From NCBI RefSeq assembly GCF_009720835.1, contig NZ_WNKZ01000003.1, positions 1 through 64,000 of the forward strand: a stretch of DNA of 64,000 nt, given 5' to 3'. This DNA comes from Pseudoduganella buxea (lineage in GTDB: Bacteria > Pseudomonadota > Gammaproteobacteria > Burkholderiales > Burkholderiaceae_D). The translations under genes were made by a program, and so were the position numbers. Below, piece by piece: positions 41,151 through 50,157 of this stretch; within the stretch, counting starts at the first letter, position 1, and every line of letters starts with the position of its first letter. The notes beneath the pieces were generated by a model. It was not told the DNA's origin. It saw nothing but the letters and a program-made list of their open reading frames with translations, and did not search any database.

Positions 41151-42113
41151 TTAAGGTTGCGCGTGGCGATGGGCGGCGGAGTAGTTGCCCGTCACGTAGT
41201 GTTCCAGCTGGCGCTCGATATCGGTCAGCAGGCTGGAGGCGCCGATGCGGAACAGGTGGGGTTCCAGCCACTCGTTGCCCAGCTCTTCCTTCATGACGGT
41301 CATGTACTGCAGCGCGGCCTTGGCCGTGGAGACGCCGCCGGCCGGCTTGTAGCCGACCTTGAAGCCGGTGCGCTCGTGGTATTCGCGGATCGTCCGCACC
41401 ATCGTCAGCGACACGGGAATGGTGGCGTTGACGCCTTCCTTGCCGGTCGACGTCTTGATGAAGTCCGCGCCCGCCATCATGCAGACCCAAGAAGCCTTGG
41501 CCACGTTTTCCAGGGTGACCAGGTCGCCGGTGGCCAGGATGGCCTTCACGTGCGCTTCGCCGCAAGCCTGGCGGTAGGCCACCATCTCGTCGTACAGGGC
41601 CTGCCAGTTGCCCGTCAGGACGTGCTGGCGCGTGATGACGATGTCGATTTCCTGGGCGCCGTCGGCGACCGACAGTTCGATCTCGCGTACCTTGGTTTCC
41701 ATGCTGGTCAGGCCGGCCGGGAAGCCGGTCGACACGGCGGCGATGGGCAGGCGGCCCTTCAGCACCTTGTCCGCGTGGCGGATCATCTCGTGGTAGACAC
41801 AGACGGCACCCGTCATCAGGTTACGGTCCTGCAGGCCCAGTGCCTCGACCAGGTCGGTGCGCAGCGGGCGCATCGCCTTCATGCACAGGCGCTCCACGCG
41901 GCCCGGCGTATCGTCGCCGGACAGGGTGGTCAGGTCGATCAGCTCGATGGCCTTGACCAGCCACGCAGCCTGGTATTCCTTCTTGACGGTACGGCGGTTC
42001 GCCAGCGACGCGGCGCGGCGGTCGGCCGCGGCCTTGTTGACGTGGATGTGGTTCAGCCAGCCCAGGTCAAGGCCGGTGGCCTCGTTGCGCTTGAAGTCTG
42101 CGGGGATGCTCAT
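41151..42113 (-). CDS. deoC: Deoxyribose-phosphate aldolase
   Basis: The 320-residue class I aldolase cleaves deoxyribose-5-phosphate into acetaldehyde and glyceraldehyde-3-phosphate. The Schiff-base lysine is in DFIKTSTGKEG, and the second active-site lysine in GFKVGYKPAGGVS. It belongs to the longer DeoC type (E. coli DeoC has about 260 residues) with an N-terminal extension of about 50 residues. Its start overlaps the deoB stop by 4 bp. Confidence 0.94.
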   Translation of the reverse strand: MSIPADFKRNEATGLDLGWLNHIHVNKAAADRRAASLANRRTVKKEYQAAWLVKAIELIDLTTLSGDDTPGRVERLCMKAMRPLRTDLVEALGLQDRNLMTGAVCVYHEMIRHADKVLKGRLPIAAVSTGFPAGLTSMETKVREIELSVADGAQEIDIVITRQHVLTGNWQALYDEMVAYRQACGEAHVKAILATGDLVTLENVAKASWVCMMAGADFIKTSTGKEGVNATIPVSLTMVRTIREYHERTGFKVGYKPAGGVSTAKAALQYMTVMKEELGNEWLEPHLFRIGASSLLTDIERQLEHYVTGNYSAAHRHAQP

Positions 42114-43303
42114 AACAGGTTGGTTCCGTTGGAAAGAGGTTTCACGCCGAGGTGGTGAGCCAGGGTCTGGCCAATGTCAGAGAACGTTTCGGACACGCCC
42201 AGCGCGCGCGGGGCCACACCTGGGCCGAAGAAGATCATCGGGATGTGCTCGCGCGTGTGGTCCGAACCGGGCGAGGTCGGGTCGCAGCCGTGATCGGCCG
42301 TGATGACGCAGACGTCGCCGTCCTTCAGCCTGGCGATGAATTCGGGCAGGCGTGCGTCGAGTTCGTGCAGCGCGTTCGAGTAGCCCGCCACGTCGCGGCG
42401 GTGGCCGAACATCATGTCGAAGTCGACGAAGTTCACGAACGTCAGCGACTTGTCGCCCGCTTCGTCCTGCACCTTCAGCAGCTGGTCGAACAGGGCCATG
42501 TTGTCCGGGCCCTTGACGACGCGCGAGACGCCCTTGGCCGCGTAGATGTCGCTGATCTTGCCCAGGGCGATGACTTCGCCGCCGGCGTCCTTGACGTGGT
42601 CCAGCAAGGTCGGCGACGGTGGCGGCACGGCGTAGTCGTGGCGGTTGGCGGTGCGCTTGTAGTCGCCATTGGCGCCCGTGAACGGACGGGCGATGACGCG
42701 GCCGATGTTGTACGGCTTGACCAGCTCGTAGGCGTGCTCGCACATCTCGAACAGGCGCTCCAGGCCGAAGTGCTCCTCGTGCGCGGCGATCTGCAGCACC
42801 GAGTCGGCCGACGTGTACAGGATCGGCTTGCCAGTGGCGACATGCTCGTCGCCCAGCTCGTTGATGATGGTGGTGCCCGAGGCGTGGCAGTTGCCCAGGA
42901 AGCCGGGCACGCCCGTCAGCGCCTGCAGCTTGTCCGTCAGCTCCTGCGGGAAGGTCGGCACGGTCTTGGGGAAGTAGCCCCAGTCGAACAGCACCGGCAC
43001 GCCGGCGATTTCCCAGTGGCCGCTCTGCGTGTCCTTGCCCGTCGACTGCTCGCGCGCGACGCCGTAGGCGCCGGTGAAACCTTCGCGCTCCTTGAATCCT
43101 TCGGCCCAGGTACCGGTGGCGATATGGGCGGCCGCGGCCAGGCCCAGTTTTTCCAGATTGTGCAGCTGCATGGGCGCGCCTTCCCTGGCGGCCCATTCGG
43201 CGATATGGCCGAAGGTGTTGGCGGCGGCGTCGCCGTACTTGTCGGCGTCCGGCGTGGCGCCGAGGCCGAAGGAGTCGAGCAGGAGGATGAATGCGCGTGA
43301 CAT
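42110..43303 (-). CDS. deoB: Phosphopentomutase
   Basis: The 397-residue alkaline-phosphatase-superfamily enzyme converts (deoxy)ribose-1-phosphate into the 5-phosphate. Metal ligands lie in LLLDSFGLGATPDADKYGD-type start (Asp10 region), GDVCVITADHGCDPT and GSDHTREHIPM, and the phospho-threonine in GKDTQSGHWE. It links PNP and DeoA to DeoC. It starts 57 bp after the PNP stop and overlaps deoC by 4 bp. Confidence 0.95.
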   Translation of the reverse strand: MSRAFILLLDSFGLGATPDADKYGDAAANTFGHIAEWAAREGAPMQLHNLEKLGLAAAAHIATGTWAEGFKEREGFTGAYGVAREQSTGKDTQSGHWEIAGVPVLFDWGYFPKTVPTFPQELTDKLQALTGVPGFLGNCHASGTTIINELGDEHVATGKPILYTSADSVLQIAAHEEHFGLERLFEMCEHAYELVKPYNIGRVIARPFTGANGDYKRTANRHDYAVPPPSPTLLDHVKDAGGEVIALGKISDIYAAKGVSRVVKGPDNMALFDQLLKVQDEAGDKSLTFVNFVDFDMMFGHRRDVAGYSNALHELDARLPEFIARLKDGDVCVITADHGCDPTSPGSDHTREHIPMIFFGPGVAPRALGVSETFSDIGQTLAHHLGVKPLSNGTNLL

Positions 43304-43360
43304 GATGGTCCCGTTAAAAAGATTCGGGGCGGTCGCGCCGCCCCTTCGATACTGTGTTGA

Positions 43361-44197
43361 TTACGCTTTCGGCGTGGCGGCGACCTTCGCCATGAAGGCG
43401 TGGATCAGTTTCACCAGGCTTTCCGCGCCGATGGCGGCGTACTTCAGGGTCTGCTCGTGCGACAGCGGGAACGGCGACAGGCCTTCGGCCAGGTTGGTGA
43501 TGACGGACACGCCCACCACCTTCAGGCCGCAGTGACGGGCCGGCACCACTTCGGGCACGACGGACATGCCGACGACGTCGGCGCCCAGGCGGGTGAAGGC
43601 GCGGATCTCGGCCGGCGTCTCGAAGTTCGGGCCGGCGTAGGCGATGTACACGCCTTCGTGCAGGGTGATGGCTTCAGACGCGGCGGTATCCTGCAGCAGC
43701 TTGCGCAGGTCGGCGTCGTAGGCATTGGCCATGCTGAAGAAGCGGGGGCCGAAACGTTCGTCGTTCGGGCCGATCATCGGCGTGCCGGGCAGGAAGTTGA
43801 TATGGTCGTTCAGCGCCACCAGCGAGCCGGCATCGACTTCCGGACGCAGCGAACCGGCCGCGTTGGTGACGAAGACGAATTCGCAGCCCAGCAGCTTCAG
43901 GGTGCGCACGGCGCTCGTCATGACGCCCAGGCCATAGCCTTCGTAGAAGTGACCGCGCCCCTTCAGGCACACCACCTGCACGCCGGCCAGGGTGCCCAGC
44001 ACCATCTGGCCCGCGTGGCCGTGCACGGTGCTGATCGGGAAGCCCGGCAGCTCGTCGAAACCGATGGTGACGGCGTCACTCATCTGCTCGGCCAGCACGC
44101 CCAGGCCGGAGCCCAGGATCAGTGCGCAACGTGGCTGGAAATCGGCCGGCATGCGCGCGCGGACGATGGCGGCGGCCTGGAAGGGGGAATTGTTCAT
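43361..44197 (-). CDS. Purine-nucleoside phosphorylase, trimeric type
   Basis: The 278-residue enzyme cleaves inosine, guanosine or xanthosine with phosphate. Motifs of the trimeric (PNP / XapA) family are present: ILGSGLGVLAEQM, GHAGQMVLG, CLKGRGHFYEGYG, TNAAGSLRPEVDAGSLV, YAGPNFETPAEIR and GMSVVPEVVPARHCGL by pieces. It is not the hexameric DeoD type, so I leave the symbol open. It is the first gene of the minus-strand nucleoside operon; AGAGGA precedes the ATG and a conserved 56-bp element lies 69 bp upstream. Confidence 0.93.
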   Translation of the reverse strand: MNNSPFQAAAIVRARMPADFQPRCALILGSGLGVLAEQMSDAVTIGFDELPGFPISTVHGHAGQMVLGTLAGVQVVCLKGRGHFYEGYGLGVMTSAVRTLKLLGCEFVFVTNAAGSLRPEVDAGSLVALNDHINFLPGTPMIGPNDERFGPRFFSMANAYDADLRKLLQDTAASEAITLHEGVYIAYAGPNFETPAEIRAFTRLGADVVGMSVVPEVVPARHCGLKVVGVSVITNLAEGLSPFPLSHEQTLKYAAIGAESLVKLIHAFMAKVAATPKA

Positions 44198-44265
44198 GGG
44201 GTCCTCTGTGTGGCGAAGTCGGTTCGATGTTGCAGTGGCGCCAGGGGCACCAGGTGGCAGGCGAC

Positions 44266-44321
44266 ACTATGCCTTACCGCCGATATGTATGGCAAATACC
44301 ATTTTTCTTGGTCATTTATAT
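44266..44321 (-). promoter_or_regulatory. Shared nucleoside promoter/operator element, copy A (before PNP-deo)
   Basis: Read on the minus strand, three blocks occur at fixed spacing: ATATAAATG, 13 bp, GTATTTGCCATACATATC, 10 bp, CATAGT. The same blocks with the same gaps are at 52569-52624. TTGCCA to CATAGT is 18 bp, so the element can hold a -35 and -10 pair pointing at PNP, whose ATG is 69 bp further on. GTAT-TTGCC-ATAC is a small dyad over the -35, a natural operator position. Confidence 0.65.
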
Positions 44322-44364
44322 GTTGATTATATAAATACTGGCCTATTATAAGGGATGCGTCCGT

Positions 44365-44393
44365 TTGACAGCCAGCTGACAAGTGTTTACTAT
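44365..44393 (+). promoter_or_regulatory. Sigma70-type promoter for psuK
   Basis: TTGACA (44365-44370), a 17-bp spacer and TACTAT (44388-44393) lie 58 bp before the psuK start, reading toward psuK. The -35 is perfect and the spacing is ideal; the -10 matches four of six positions. Confidence 0.6.
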
Positions 44394-44450
44394 CAAAAAC
44401 AATAGTTTGTCGCCCTGGCGATCCACCCACCGATTCCCCCGAAAGCGCCC

Positions 44451-45566
44451 GTGAGCGACCTGCCAAAAAAAGAGCAGCTTTACCAGCTGATCCGGTCCAA
44501 CCCCTTCATCTCGCAACAACAGATGGCGGACCAGCTCGGCCTGTCGCGCTCGGCCGTGGCCGGCCACGTCGCCAGCCTGATCCGGGAACGCCGGCTGCTG
44601 GGCCGGGCCTATGTGCTGCCGACGGCCCGCGCCGTACTGTGCATCGGCGCGGCCAACCTGGACCGCAAGCTGCGCACCTTGGGCGAGCTGTGCATGGCTA
44701 CGTCCAACCCGGCCAGCGCGGTCGAGACCTACGGCGGCGTGGCCCGCAATATCGCCGAGAACCTGGCCCGCCTGGGCACGCCCTGCAGCCTGCTGACGGC
44801 GCTGGGCGACGACGCGGCCGGCCAGGCGCTGCGCACCCATGCCGAAGGCGCCGGCATCGACATGACCGGCTCCCTGAAGCTGCCCGGCGCGGCCACCGGC
44901 ACGTACACGGCGGTGCTGGACGGCGCGGGCGAGATGGTGCTGGCACTGGCCGACATGGCCCTGTACGAGCACCTGACGCCGGCCTGGCTGGCCGGGCGCC
45001 AGCCGCAGCGAAGCGCCGCCTCCCTGGTGGTGGCGGACCTGAACCTGCCCGAGGCGGCCGTCGCGCTGCTGCTGGGCGACGCGCAGCGCGGCGATACGCC
45101 ACTGGTGCTGGTGGCCGTCTCGCAGGCCAAGATGGCCCGGCTGCCGCGCGAACTGCGCGGCCTGCGCCTCCTGATCCTCAACCGCGGCGAACTCGAAGCC
45201 CGCGCAGGCCGGGCGCTGCCCACGGAAGCCCACGTACGCGAAGCATGCCGCGCTTTGCAGGCCGACGGCGCACAGGACATCATCGTCACCTGCGGCGCGG
45301 CCGGGGTCTATCACACGGTGCCGGGCGACCTGCACTGGCTGCCCGCCCATGAAATTGCCCCGGCCGACGTCGTCGACGTGACCGGCGCCGGCGACGCCTT
45401 CTCGGCCGCCGTGTGCTGGTCGCTGACGCAAGGCGACACCGACCTGACGCGCGCCTGCCTGCGCGGCCTGCACGCGGCTGCCCTGACCGTGCAAAGCCCG
45501 CACACCGTATCGCCCGCGCTGACAGCCACGCTGCTCGGCGCCCCAACCCTCCAAGAACAGGACTAA
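44451..45566 (+). CDS. psuK: Pseudouridine kinase (PfkB family) with N-terminal winged helix
   Basis: Of 371 residues, 1-60 form a winged helix (QLYQLIRSNPFISQQQMADQLGLSRSAVAGHVASL by pieces) and the rest is a PfkB sugar kinase (LCIGAANLDRKLRTLG, ETYGGVARNIAENLARLG, GDDAAGQALRTHAEGAGID) ending in the catalytic DVVDVTGAGDAFSAAV. PsuK makes pseudouridine-5'-phosphate, the substrate of PsuG, 3 bp downstream. The start is a GTG at 44451. The helix-turn-helix suggests it may also bind DNA, as in some PfkB-family regulator-kinases. Confidence 0.88.
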   Translation: MSDLPKKEQLYQLIRSNPFISQQQMADQLGLSRSAVAGHVASLIRERRLLGRAYVLPTARAVLCIGAANLDRKLRTLGELCMATSNPASAVETYGGVARNIAENLARLGTPCSLLTALGDDAAGQALRTHAEGAGIDMTGSLKLPGAATGTYTAVLDGAGEMVLALADMALYEHLTPAWLAGRQPQRSAASLVVADLNLPEAAVALLLGDAQRGDTPLVLVAVSQAKMARLPRELRGLRLLILNRGELEARAGRALPTEAHVREACRALQADGAQDIIVTCGAAGVYHTVPGDLHWLPAHEIAPADVVDVTGAGDAFSAAVCWSLTQGDTDLTRACLRGLHAAALTVQSPHTVSPALTATLLGAPTLQEQD

Positions 45567-45569
45567 AGC

Positions 45570-46490
45570 ATGCATCACTTTCTCTCCTTCTCGCCCGAAG
45601 TGGCCAATGCGCGCGCCGCCGGCAAGGCCATCGTGGCGCTGGAGTCGACCATCATCTCGCACGGCATGCCCTACCCGCAGAACGTGCAGACGGCCCGCGA
45701 GGTCGAGCAGATCATCCGCGACGGTGGCGCCGTGCCGGCCACCATCGCCGTCATCAACGGCAAGATCTGCATCGGCCTGACGGACGAGCAGCTCGAGCTG
45801 CTGGGCCAGTCGCCGGAGGCGATGAAGGTGAGCCGCCGCGACCTGGCCTACGTGCTGTCGCAGAACAAGCTGGGCGCCACCACCGTTGCGGCCACGATGA
45901 TCTGCGCGGCGCTGGCCGGCATCTCCGTCTTCGTCACCGGCGGCATCGGCGGCGTGCACCGGGGCGCCGAAACGAGCTTCGACATCTCGGCCGACCTGCA
46001 GGAACTGGCGCAAACCAACGTGGCCGTCGTGTGCGCGGGCGTCAAGTCCATCCTCGACATCGGCCTGACCCTGGAATACCTGGAGACCCAGGGCGTGCCG
46101 GTGGTGAGCGTCGGCCAGCCGGGATTCCCCGCCTTCTTCACGCGCGAAAGCGGCTTCCATGCCGACTTCCAGCTCGACACGGCGGCCGACCAGGCAGCCT
46201 TCATCCACACCAAGTGGCGCCTGGGCCTGAACGGCGGCGTCGTCGTGTCCAATCCCGTGCCGGAAGCGGATGCGATGCAGAAGGAAGAGATCGACGCGAT
46301 CACCTTGCAGGCCCTGCAGGAAGCGGCCGAGAATGGCGTGACGGGCAAGAAGGTTACGCCCTTCCTGCTGGCCCGCATCAAGACGTTGACCGGTGGCCGC
46401 AGCCTGGCCACCAATATCGCGCTGGTCAAGAACAACGCCCGCGTCGGCGCCGAGCTGGCGCGGGCGATGGTGGAGTATCCGATCGCGTAA
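45570..46490 (+). CDS. psuG: Pseudouridine-5'-phosphate glycosidase
   Basis: The 306-residue enzyme splits pseudouridine-5'-phosphate into uracil and ribose-5-phosphate. Family motifs are [17 protein letters not shown] (active-site Glu), [29 protein letters not shown] and [10 protein letters not shown] (catalytic Lys). The uracil formed can enter the reductive pathway encoded further left. It follows psuK by 3 bp, so they are co-translated. Confidence 0.95.
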   Translation: MHHFLSFSPEVANARAAGKAIVALESTIISHGMPYPQNVQTAREVEQIIRDGGAVPATIAVINGKICIGLTDEQLELLGQSPEAMKVSRRDLAYVLSQNKLGATTVAATMICAALAGISVFVTGGIGGVHRGAETSFDISADLQELAQTNVAVVCAGVKSILDIGLTLEYLETQGVPVVSVGQPGFPAFFTRESGFHADFQLDTAADQAAFIHTKWRLGLNGGVVVSNPVPEADAMQKEEIDAITLQALQEAAENGVTGKKVTPFLLARIKTLTGGRSLATNIALVKNNARVGAELARAMVEYPIA

Positions 46491-46521
46491 GCGTTTGCCC
46501 CTCACGCCCAGACCCACGCTC

Positions 46522-47427
46522 ATGTCCATCGACCTGAAACAACTGAAGTACTTCCTCGCCGTGGCCGAAGAAAAAAGCTTCAGCCGCGCCGCCGAACGCC
46601 TGCATATCTCGCAGCCGCCGCTGTCGCAGCAGATCATGAAGCTGGAGGCGGAGCTGGGCGTGAAGCTGTTTGCCCGCACGACCAGGAGCTTCGAGCTGAC
46701 CGTGGCCGGCCGCGCGTTGATGAACGAGGCGGCCGAGCTGCTGGCCAAGATGCGCATGACCATCGACACGGTGCGCCAGATCGACCGGGGCGAAGTGGGC
46801 CGCCTGCGCGTGGGCATCGTCGGTTCGGCAATGTGGGGACCGATTCCCAGCCTGCTCGAACAGTTCCAGAGCCAGTTCCCCCGCGTGACGTGGACCATCC
46901 ACGAACTGGGACCGACCGTGCAGTACGACGCGCTGCGCGCCAAGCAGATCGACGTGGGCTTCTGGCGCGAGCCGAAGCTGGACGAAACGGACCTGCGCAA
47001 CGACAACCTGCGCCAGGAGCTGTGCTTCCGCGAGAACGTCTGCGTGGCCGTCAACGAGCACCACCGGCTGGCGAAGATGGAGTCGATCGAGTTGGCCGAC
47101 ATTGCCGAGGAACCGATGCTGACCCTGGCGCTGGACAAGTCGGCCTTCCCCCGCTACCTGATCCAGTGCTGCGTCAACGCCGGCTTCCAGCCGGCCATCT
47201 TCCAGGAAGCGTCGGAACCGCAGACCCTGCTGGCGATGGTGGGCGCGGGCCTGGGCGTGACCTTGATGCCGGAAACGACGAGCCGCATCGGCTGGCCCGG
47301 CGTCGTCTTCCTGCCCATCCGCACCAACCCGCCGTCGGCCAACCTCTACATCACCTACACGACGCTGGACGACGCCCCCGTCGTGCGCGCCTTTCTCAAC
47401 ATCCTGCGGCCACCCGCCCGCGACTGA
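46522..47427 (+). CDS. LysR-type transcriptional regulator (BenM/CatM-like)
   Basis: The 301-residue protein has a classic LysR N-terminus (DLKQLKYFLAVAEEKSFSRAA, LHISQPPLSQQIMKLEAELG) and an effector domain (about 90-300: LRVGIVGSAMWGPIPSLLEQF, FRENVCVAVNEHHRLA, LLAMVGAGLGVTLMPETT). It is 31 bp after psuG and may be in the same transcript. It could regulate psuKG or the divergent PNP operon; the sequence does not show which. Confidence 0.86.
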   Translation: MSIDLKQLKYFLAVAEEKSFSRAAERLHISQPPLSQQIMKLEAELGVKLFARTTRSFELTVAGRALMNEAAELLAKMRMTIDTVRQIDRGEVGRLRVGIVGSAMWGPIPSLLEQFQSQFPRVTWTIHELGPTVQYDALRAKQIDVGFWREPKLDETDLRNDNLRQELCFRENVCVAVNEHHRLAKMESIELADIAEEPMLTLALDKSAFPRYLIQCCVNAGFQPAIFQEASEPQTLLAMVGAGLGVTLMPETTSRIGWPGVVFLPIRTNPPSANLYITYTTLDDAPVVRAFLNILRPPARD

Positions 47428-47449
47428 ACCACCGGCCAACGGTCGGGTT

Positions 47450-47594
47450 CGTGTCCACCATGGGGGCGCAGCAGGGAATTCGATGAGCGCAGCTCTTCGC
47501 CTGCGCAGCGGGGCGGACATGCATGTCCGCCCTGCCTCCAGGCCCCCGACAAAGATACAGCTCAGCTATACACTCGTCCCCCATTGTGGACACG
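47450..47594. repeat. 145-bp element with 17-bp terminal inverted repeats and an internal palindrome
   Basis: The ends are CGTGTCCACCATGGGGG and CCCCCATTGTGGACACG, inverted repeats with one mismatch. Inside, 47511-47532 is a perfect 22-bp palindrome around GGACATGCATGTCC. It has no gene and lies between convergent units, as a miniature inverted-repeat element or repeat-family copy would. No target-site duplication is obvious. Confidence 0.5.
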
Positions 47595-47608
47595 GGCCCG
47601 CCTGCGGG

Positions 47609-48256
47609 TCAGTGGGTCTTGCCGCCGGCTTCGCGCAGGTCGCCTTCGGTGGTGCAGGCGGTGCGCACGGCGATGCGGATGGCTTCGACCATGTCGGCCA
47701 GCGCCATGCTGGGCGCGCCGGGAATCTGCGCTGCCTGCTGCGGCAGGTAGGGAATGTGGATGAAGCCGGCGCTGGTGGCCGGTTGCGTGCGCAGCTCGTG
47801 CATCAGACCGTAGAACAGGTGGTTGCAGACGAAGGTGCCGGCCGTCTGCGACACCGACGCCGGCAGCCCGCCTTCGCGCAGCGCATGCACGATGGCCTTG
47901 ATGGGCAAGGTGGCAAAGTACGCAGCCGGGCCGTCCGTTGCGATGGGCTGGTCGACCAGCTGGATGCCGTGGTTGTCGGCGATGGGGGCATCGTCGATAT
48001 TGATGGCCACCCGCTCGACCGTGATGTCATGGCGCCCGCCCGCCTGGCCGACGGCGATGACGACGTCAGGCCGCACCTCGCCCAGCGCAGCGCGCAAGGC
48101 ATCAAGGGCGTGGCCGAACACGCAGGGCAGCTGGCGCACGTTTACGGCGAAGCCCTCTTCGGCCCACCCTTCCAGCGCGCGCACGCTTTCCCACGCGGGG
48201 TTGAGGGACTGTTTATTGAATGGCTCGAAGCCTGTCAGCAGCACGGTTTTCATCAT
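47609..48256 (-). CDS. pcp: Pyroglutamyl-peptidase I
   Basis: The 215-residue cysteine peptidase (C15) removes N-terminal pyroglutamate from peptides. [18 protein letters not shown] is the start signature, the catalytic Glu is in [13 protein letters not shown], the Cys in [16 protein letters not shown], and the His in [11 protein letters not shown]. Its start overlaps the DUF979 gene by 4 bp. Two ATG codons (48256, 48253) are possible. It is the enzyme of a 5-oxoproline unit with the two membrane proteins upstream. Confidence 0.93.
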   Translation of the reverse strand: MMKTVLLTGFEPFNKQSLNPAWESVRALEGWAEEGFAVNVRQLPCVFGHALDALRAALGEVRPDVVIAVGQAGGRHDITVERVAINIDDAPIADNHGIQLVDQPIATDGPAAYFATLPIKAIVHALREGGLPASVSQTAGTFVCNHLFYGLMHELRTQPATSAGFIHIPYLPQQAAQIPGAPSMALADMVEAIRIAVRTACTTEGDLREAGGKTH

Positions 48257-49209
48257 TGGTTCATCAGGAAGTACAGCAATACGATATTGACCACCAGCAG
48301 GGGCAAGGCGGTGGGGATCTGGGCCTTGATGACGGCGTGCTTGTCCGGCAGGTCGAGCAGCGCGGCCGGCACGATATTGAAGTTCGCCGCCATCGGCGTC
48401 ATCAGGGTACCGCAATAGGCGGAGAACATGCCGATGGCCGCCATCACGGCAGGGTTGGCGTCGAACACGCCGACCAATACGGGGATGCCGACGCCGCCCG
48501 TCATCACGGGGAAGGCGGCGAAGCCGTTGCCCATCACGATGGTGAACAGCGCCATGCCGACGCAGTAGACGGCCACCGCGAGCAGCGCGGACTCCATCGG
48601 AATATACGACATCGTCAGGTGGGCCACGGCCTTGCCGACGCCCACTTGCGTGAACAGCAGGCCCAGGATCGCCAGCAGGTGGGGCAGGAAGAAGGCCCAG
48701 CCCAGCGCGTCGACCAGGCGGCGGTGCTCGCGCATGGCCTGCACCGGCGTCGAGCGCGTCAGCCGGCACGCCAGCGCGGCCGCGACGATGGAAGCGCAGC
48801 CCAGCCCCACCAGGGTGGCCTGCTTCGGGTCGATCAGGAACAGCGCGCCCACCTTGACATCCTTCAGCAAGGTCGACGCCAGCACCGTCACGATGGGAAT
48901 GGCCAGCGCCGGCAGGAACAGCTTGTGGCGCAGGCGTGCGGCGCTGGCGCGGCGCTCGCTGTCGGACAGCACGTCGGGCCTGCCGCTGCGCACGCCGCCG
49001 AAACCCGCCAGCAGCGCCATCGCCACGACGACGGCGCCAGCCAGCGCGGCCGGCAGCGCCTCGCCAGCCAGGTAGATCAGCGCGTACAGGCCCCAGAACA
49101 GGGCCGTGCTCCAGCGGCGGGGATTGGTGCGGTCGGTGGCGGACATCCACGCGACGATGGCCAGGATGGCGCCGACGACATAGTAGAAATGCTCGAGCTG
49201 CAGGATCAT
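48253..49209 (-). CDS. DUF979 membrane protein, putative 5-oxoproline transporter subunit
   Basis: The 318-residue protein has about nine membrane segments and the DUF979 pattern ([80 protein letters not shown] by pieces). DUF969 and DUF979 proteins are annotated as paired subunits of a 5-oxoproline transporter and commonly sit beside pcp, exactly as here. It overlaps both neighbours by 4 bp. Confidence 0.88.
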   Translation of the reverse strand: MILQLEHFYYVVGAILAIVAWMSATDRTNPRRWSTALFWGLYALIYLAGEALPAALAGAVVVAMALLAGFGGVRSGRPDVLSDSERRASAARLRHKLFLPALAIPIVTVLASTLLKDVKVGALFLIDPKQATLVGLGCASIVAAALACRLTRSTPVQAMREHRRLVDALGWAFFLPHLLAILGLLFTQVGVGKAVAHLTMSYIPMESALLAVAVYCVGMALFTIVMGNGFAAFPVMTGGVGIPVLVGVFDANPAVMAAIGMFSAYCGTLMTPMAANFNIVPAALLDLPDKHAVIKAQIPTALPLLVVNIVLLYFLMNQ

Positions 49210-49907
49210 GCGCGCGCCTCGCGGTCCAGGTACAGGTCGAGCCGGCGCAGGCGCCACGCGTGGATGACGAAGGCCGACAGCGCCGTCGGGATGCCCCACA
49301 GCGCCATGTGCAGCGGATCGACCTCGATGCCCTCGCCGCGCAGGATGGTCTGCATCAGCACGATGGCACCGAAGGCGACAAAGATATCCTCGCCGAAGAA
49401 CAGGCCGACATTGTCGGTGGCCGCCGTCATCGCCCGCACGCGCTGGCGCGCCGCATCGGACAGCACGGTGCCATGCGCGGCAGCCTGCCGTTCGGCGGCG
49501 CCTTCGGCCATCGGCGCCATCAGCGGGCGCACCATGGTGGGATGCCCGCCGATCGACGTCAGCCCGACGGCGGCCGCGCCTTCGCGGATGGCCAGGTAGA
49601 CGATCAGCAGGCGCCCGGCCGTGGCCGACTTCACCCGGCTGATGGCCGCCTGCGCATGCTCGCGCAGGCCGAAGCGCTCCAACAGGCCAATCGCGGCCAG
49701 CGGCAGCAGCAGGATCAGGGGCAGGTTGCGCGTGTTGACGAAAGCCGTTCCCAGCGCCGCCAGCAACTCCAGCGGCGGCATCAGCACGGCGGCTCCCGTT
49801 GCCAGGCAGGCGGCGATCACGACCAGCACCGGATGCAGCCGCAGAAGGAAGCCGGCGACAATGACGGCCACGCCCAGCAGGGGCCACAGGTTCACTACGG
49901 TTTGCAT
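49206..49907 (-). CDS. DUF969 membrane protein, putative 5-oxoproline transporter subunit
   Basis: The 233-residue protein has five or six membrane segments and DUF969 features ([80 protein letters not shown] by pieces). It heads the three-gene unit DUF969-DUF979-pcp. Peptide-derived pyroglutamate is the likely transported compound. The 200 bp before the TonB-receptor terminator contain no clear promoter but hold a palindromic repeat. Confidence 0.88.
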   Translation of the reverse strand: MQTVVNLWPLLGVAVIVAGFLLRLHPVLVVIAACLATGAAVLMPPLELLAALGTAFVNTRNLPLILLLPLAAIGLLERFGLREHAQAAISRVKSATAGRLLIVYLAIREGAAAVGLTSIGGHPTMVRPLMAPMAEGAAERQAAAHGTVLSDAARQRVRAMTAATDNVGLFFGEDIFVAFGAIVLMQTILRGEGIEVDPLHMALWGIPTALSAFVIHAWRLRRLDLYLDREARA

Positions 49908-50069
49908 ACTCTCTCCAGCAAGGTTCGTCCAACGATCCTAGCAGACGGCACGCCGATAGCCGGGCACAAGCGTCCCAACCCGGCACTCAAGCTCGGCGCC
50001 CGAATCAGGTGCCGGGCACCGAATCGCCTTTGCCCCCGTAAGCGGCCGCCGGCACGAAAAGTTGCCTGG

Positions 50070-50092
50070 AAAATGGGGTCTGTCCCCATTTA
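50070..50092. repeat. Palindromic repeat, GGGGTCTGTCCCC family, copy 4
   Basis: AAATGGGG-TCTGT-CCCCATTT is preceded by GTTGCC but lacks the matching GGCAAC, so this copy has only one outer arm. It lies upstream of the DUF969 gene and downstream of the TonB receptor. Confidence 0.7.
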
Positions 50093-50106
50093 ACTGTTGG
50101 TTGCAT

Positions 50107-50126
50107 AAAAAAAGCCCCGCACGGGG
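50107..50126 (-). terminator. Rho-independent terminator of the TonB receptor gene
   Basis: On the minus strand, CCCCG-TG-CGGGG followed by a run of seven T residues lies about 30 bp after the receptor stop codon. Confidence 0.8.
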
Positions 50127-50157
50127 CGGGGCCAGTCAAGCTACGTAACCAACAGTA

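Noticed and set aside
38640..42158. 1172-codon open frame on the plus strand
   Set aside because: It is antisense to the aldehyde dehydrogenase and deoC genes, shows Gly/His/Arg/Gln-rich shadow composition and no family motif.
44346..47138. 930-codon open frame on the minus strand
   Set aside because: Antisense to psuK, psuG and the LysR gene, all of which have clear family motifs.
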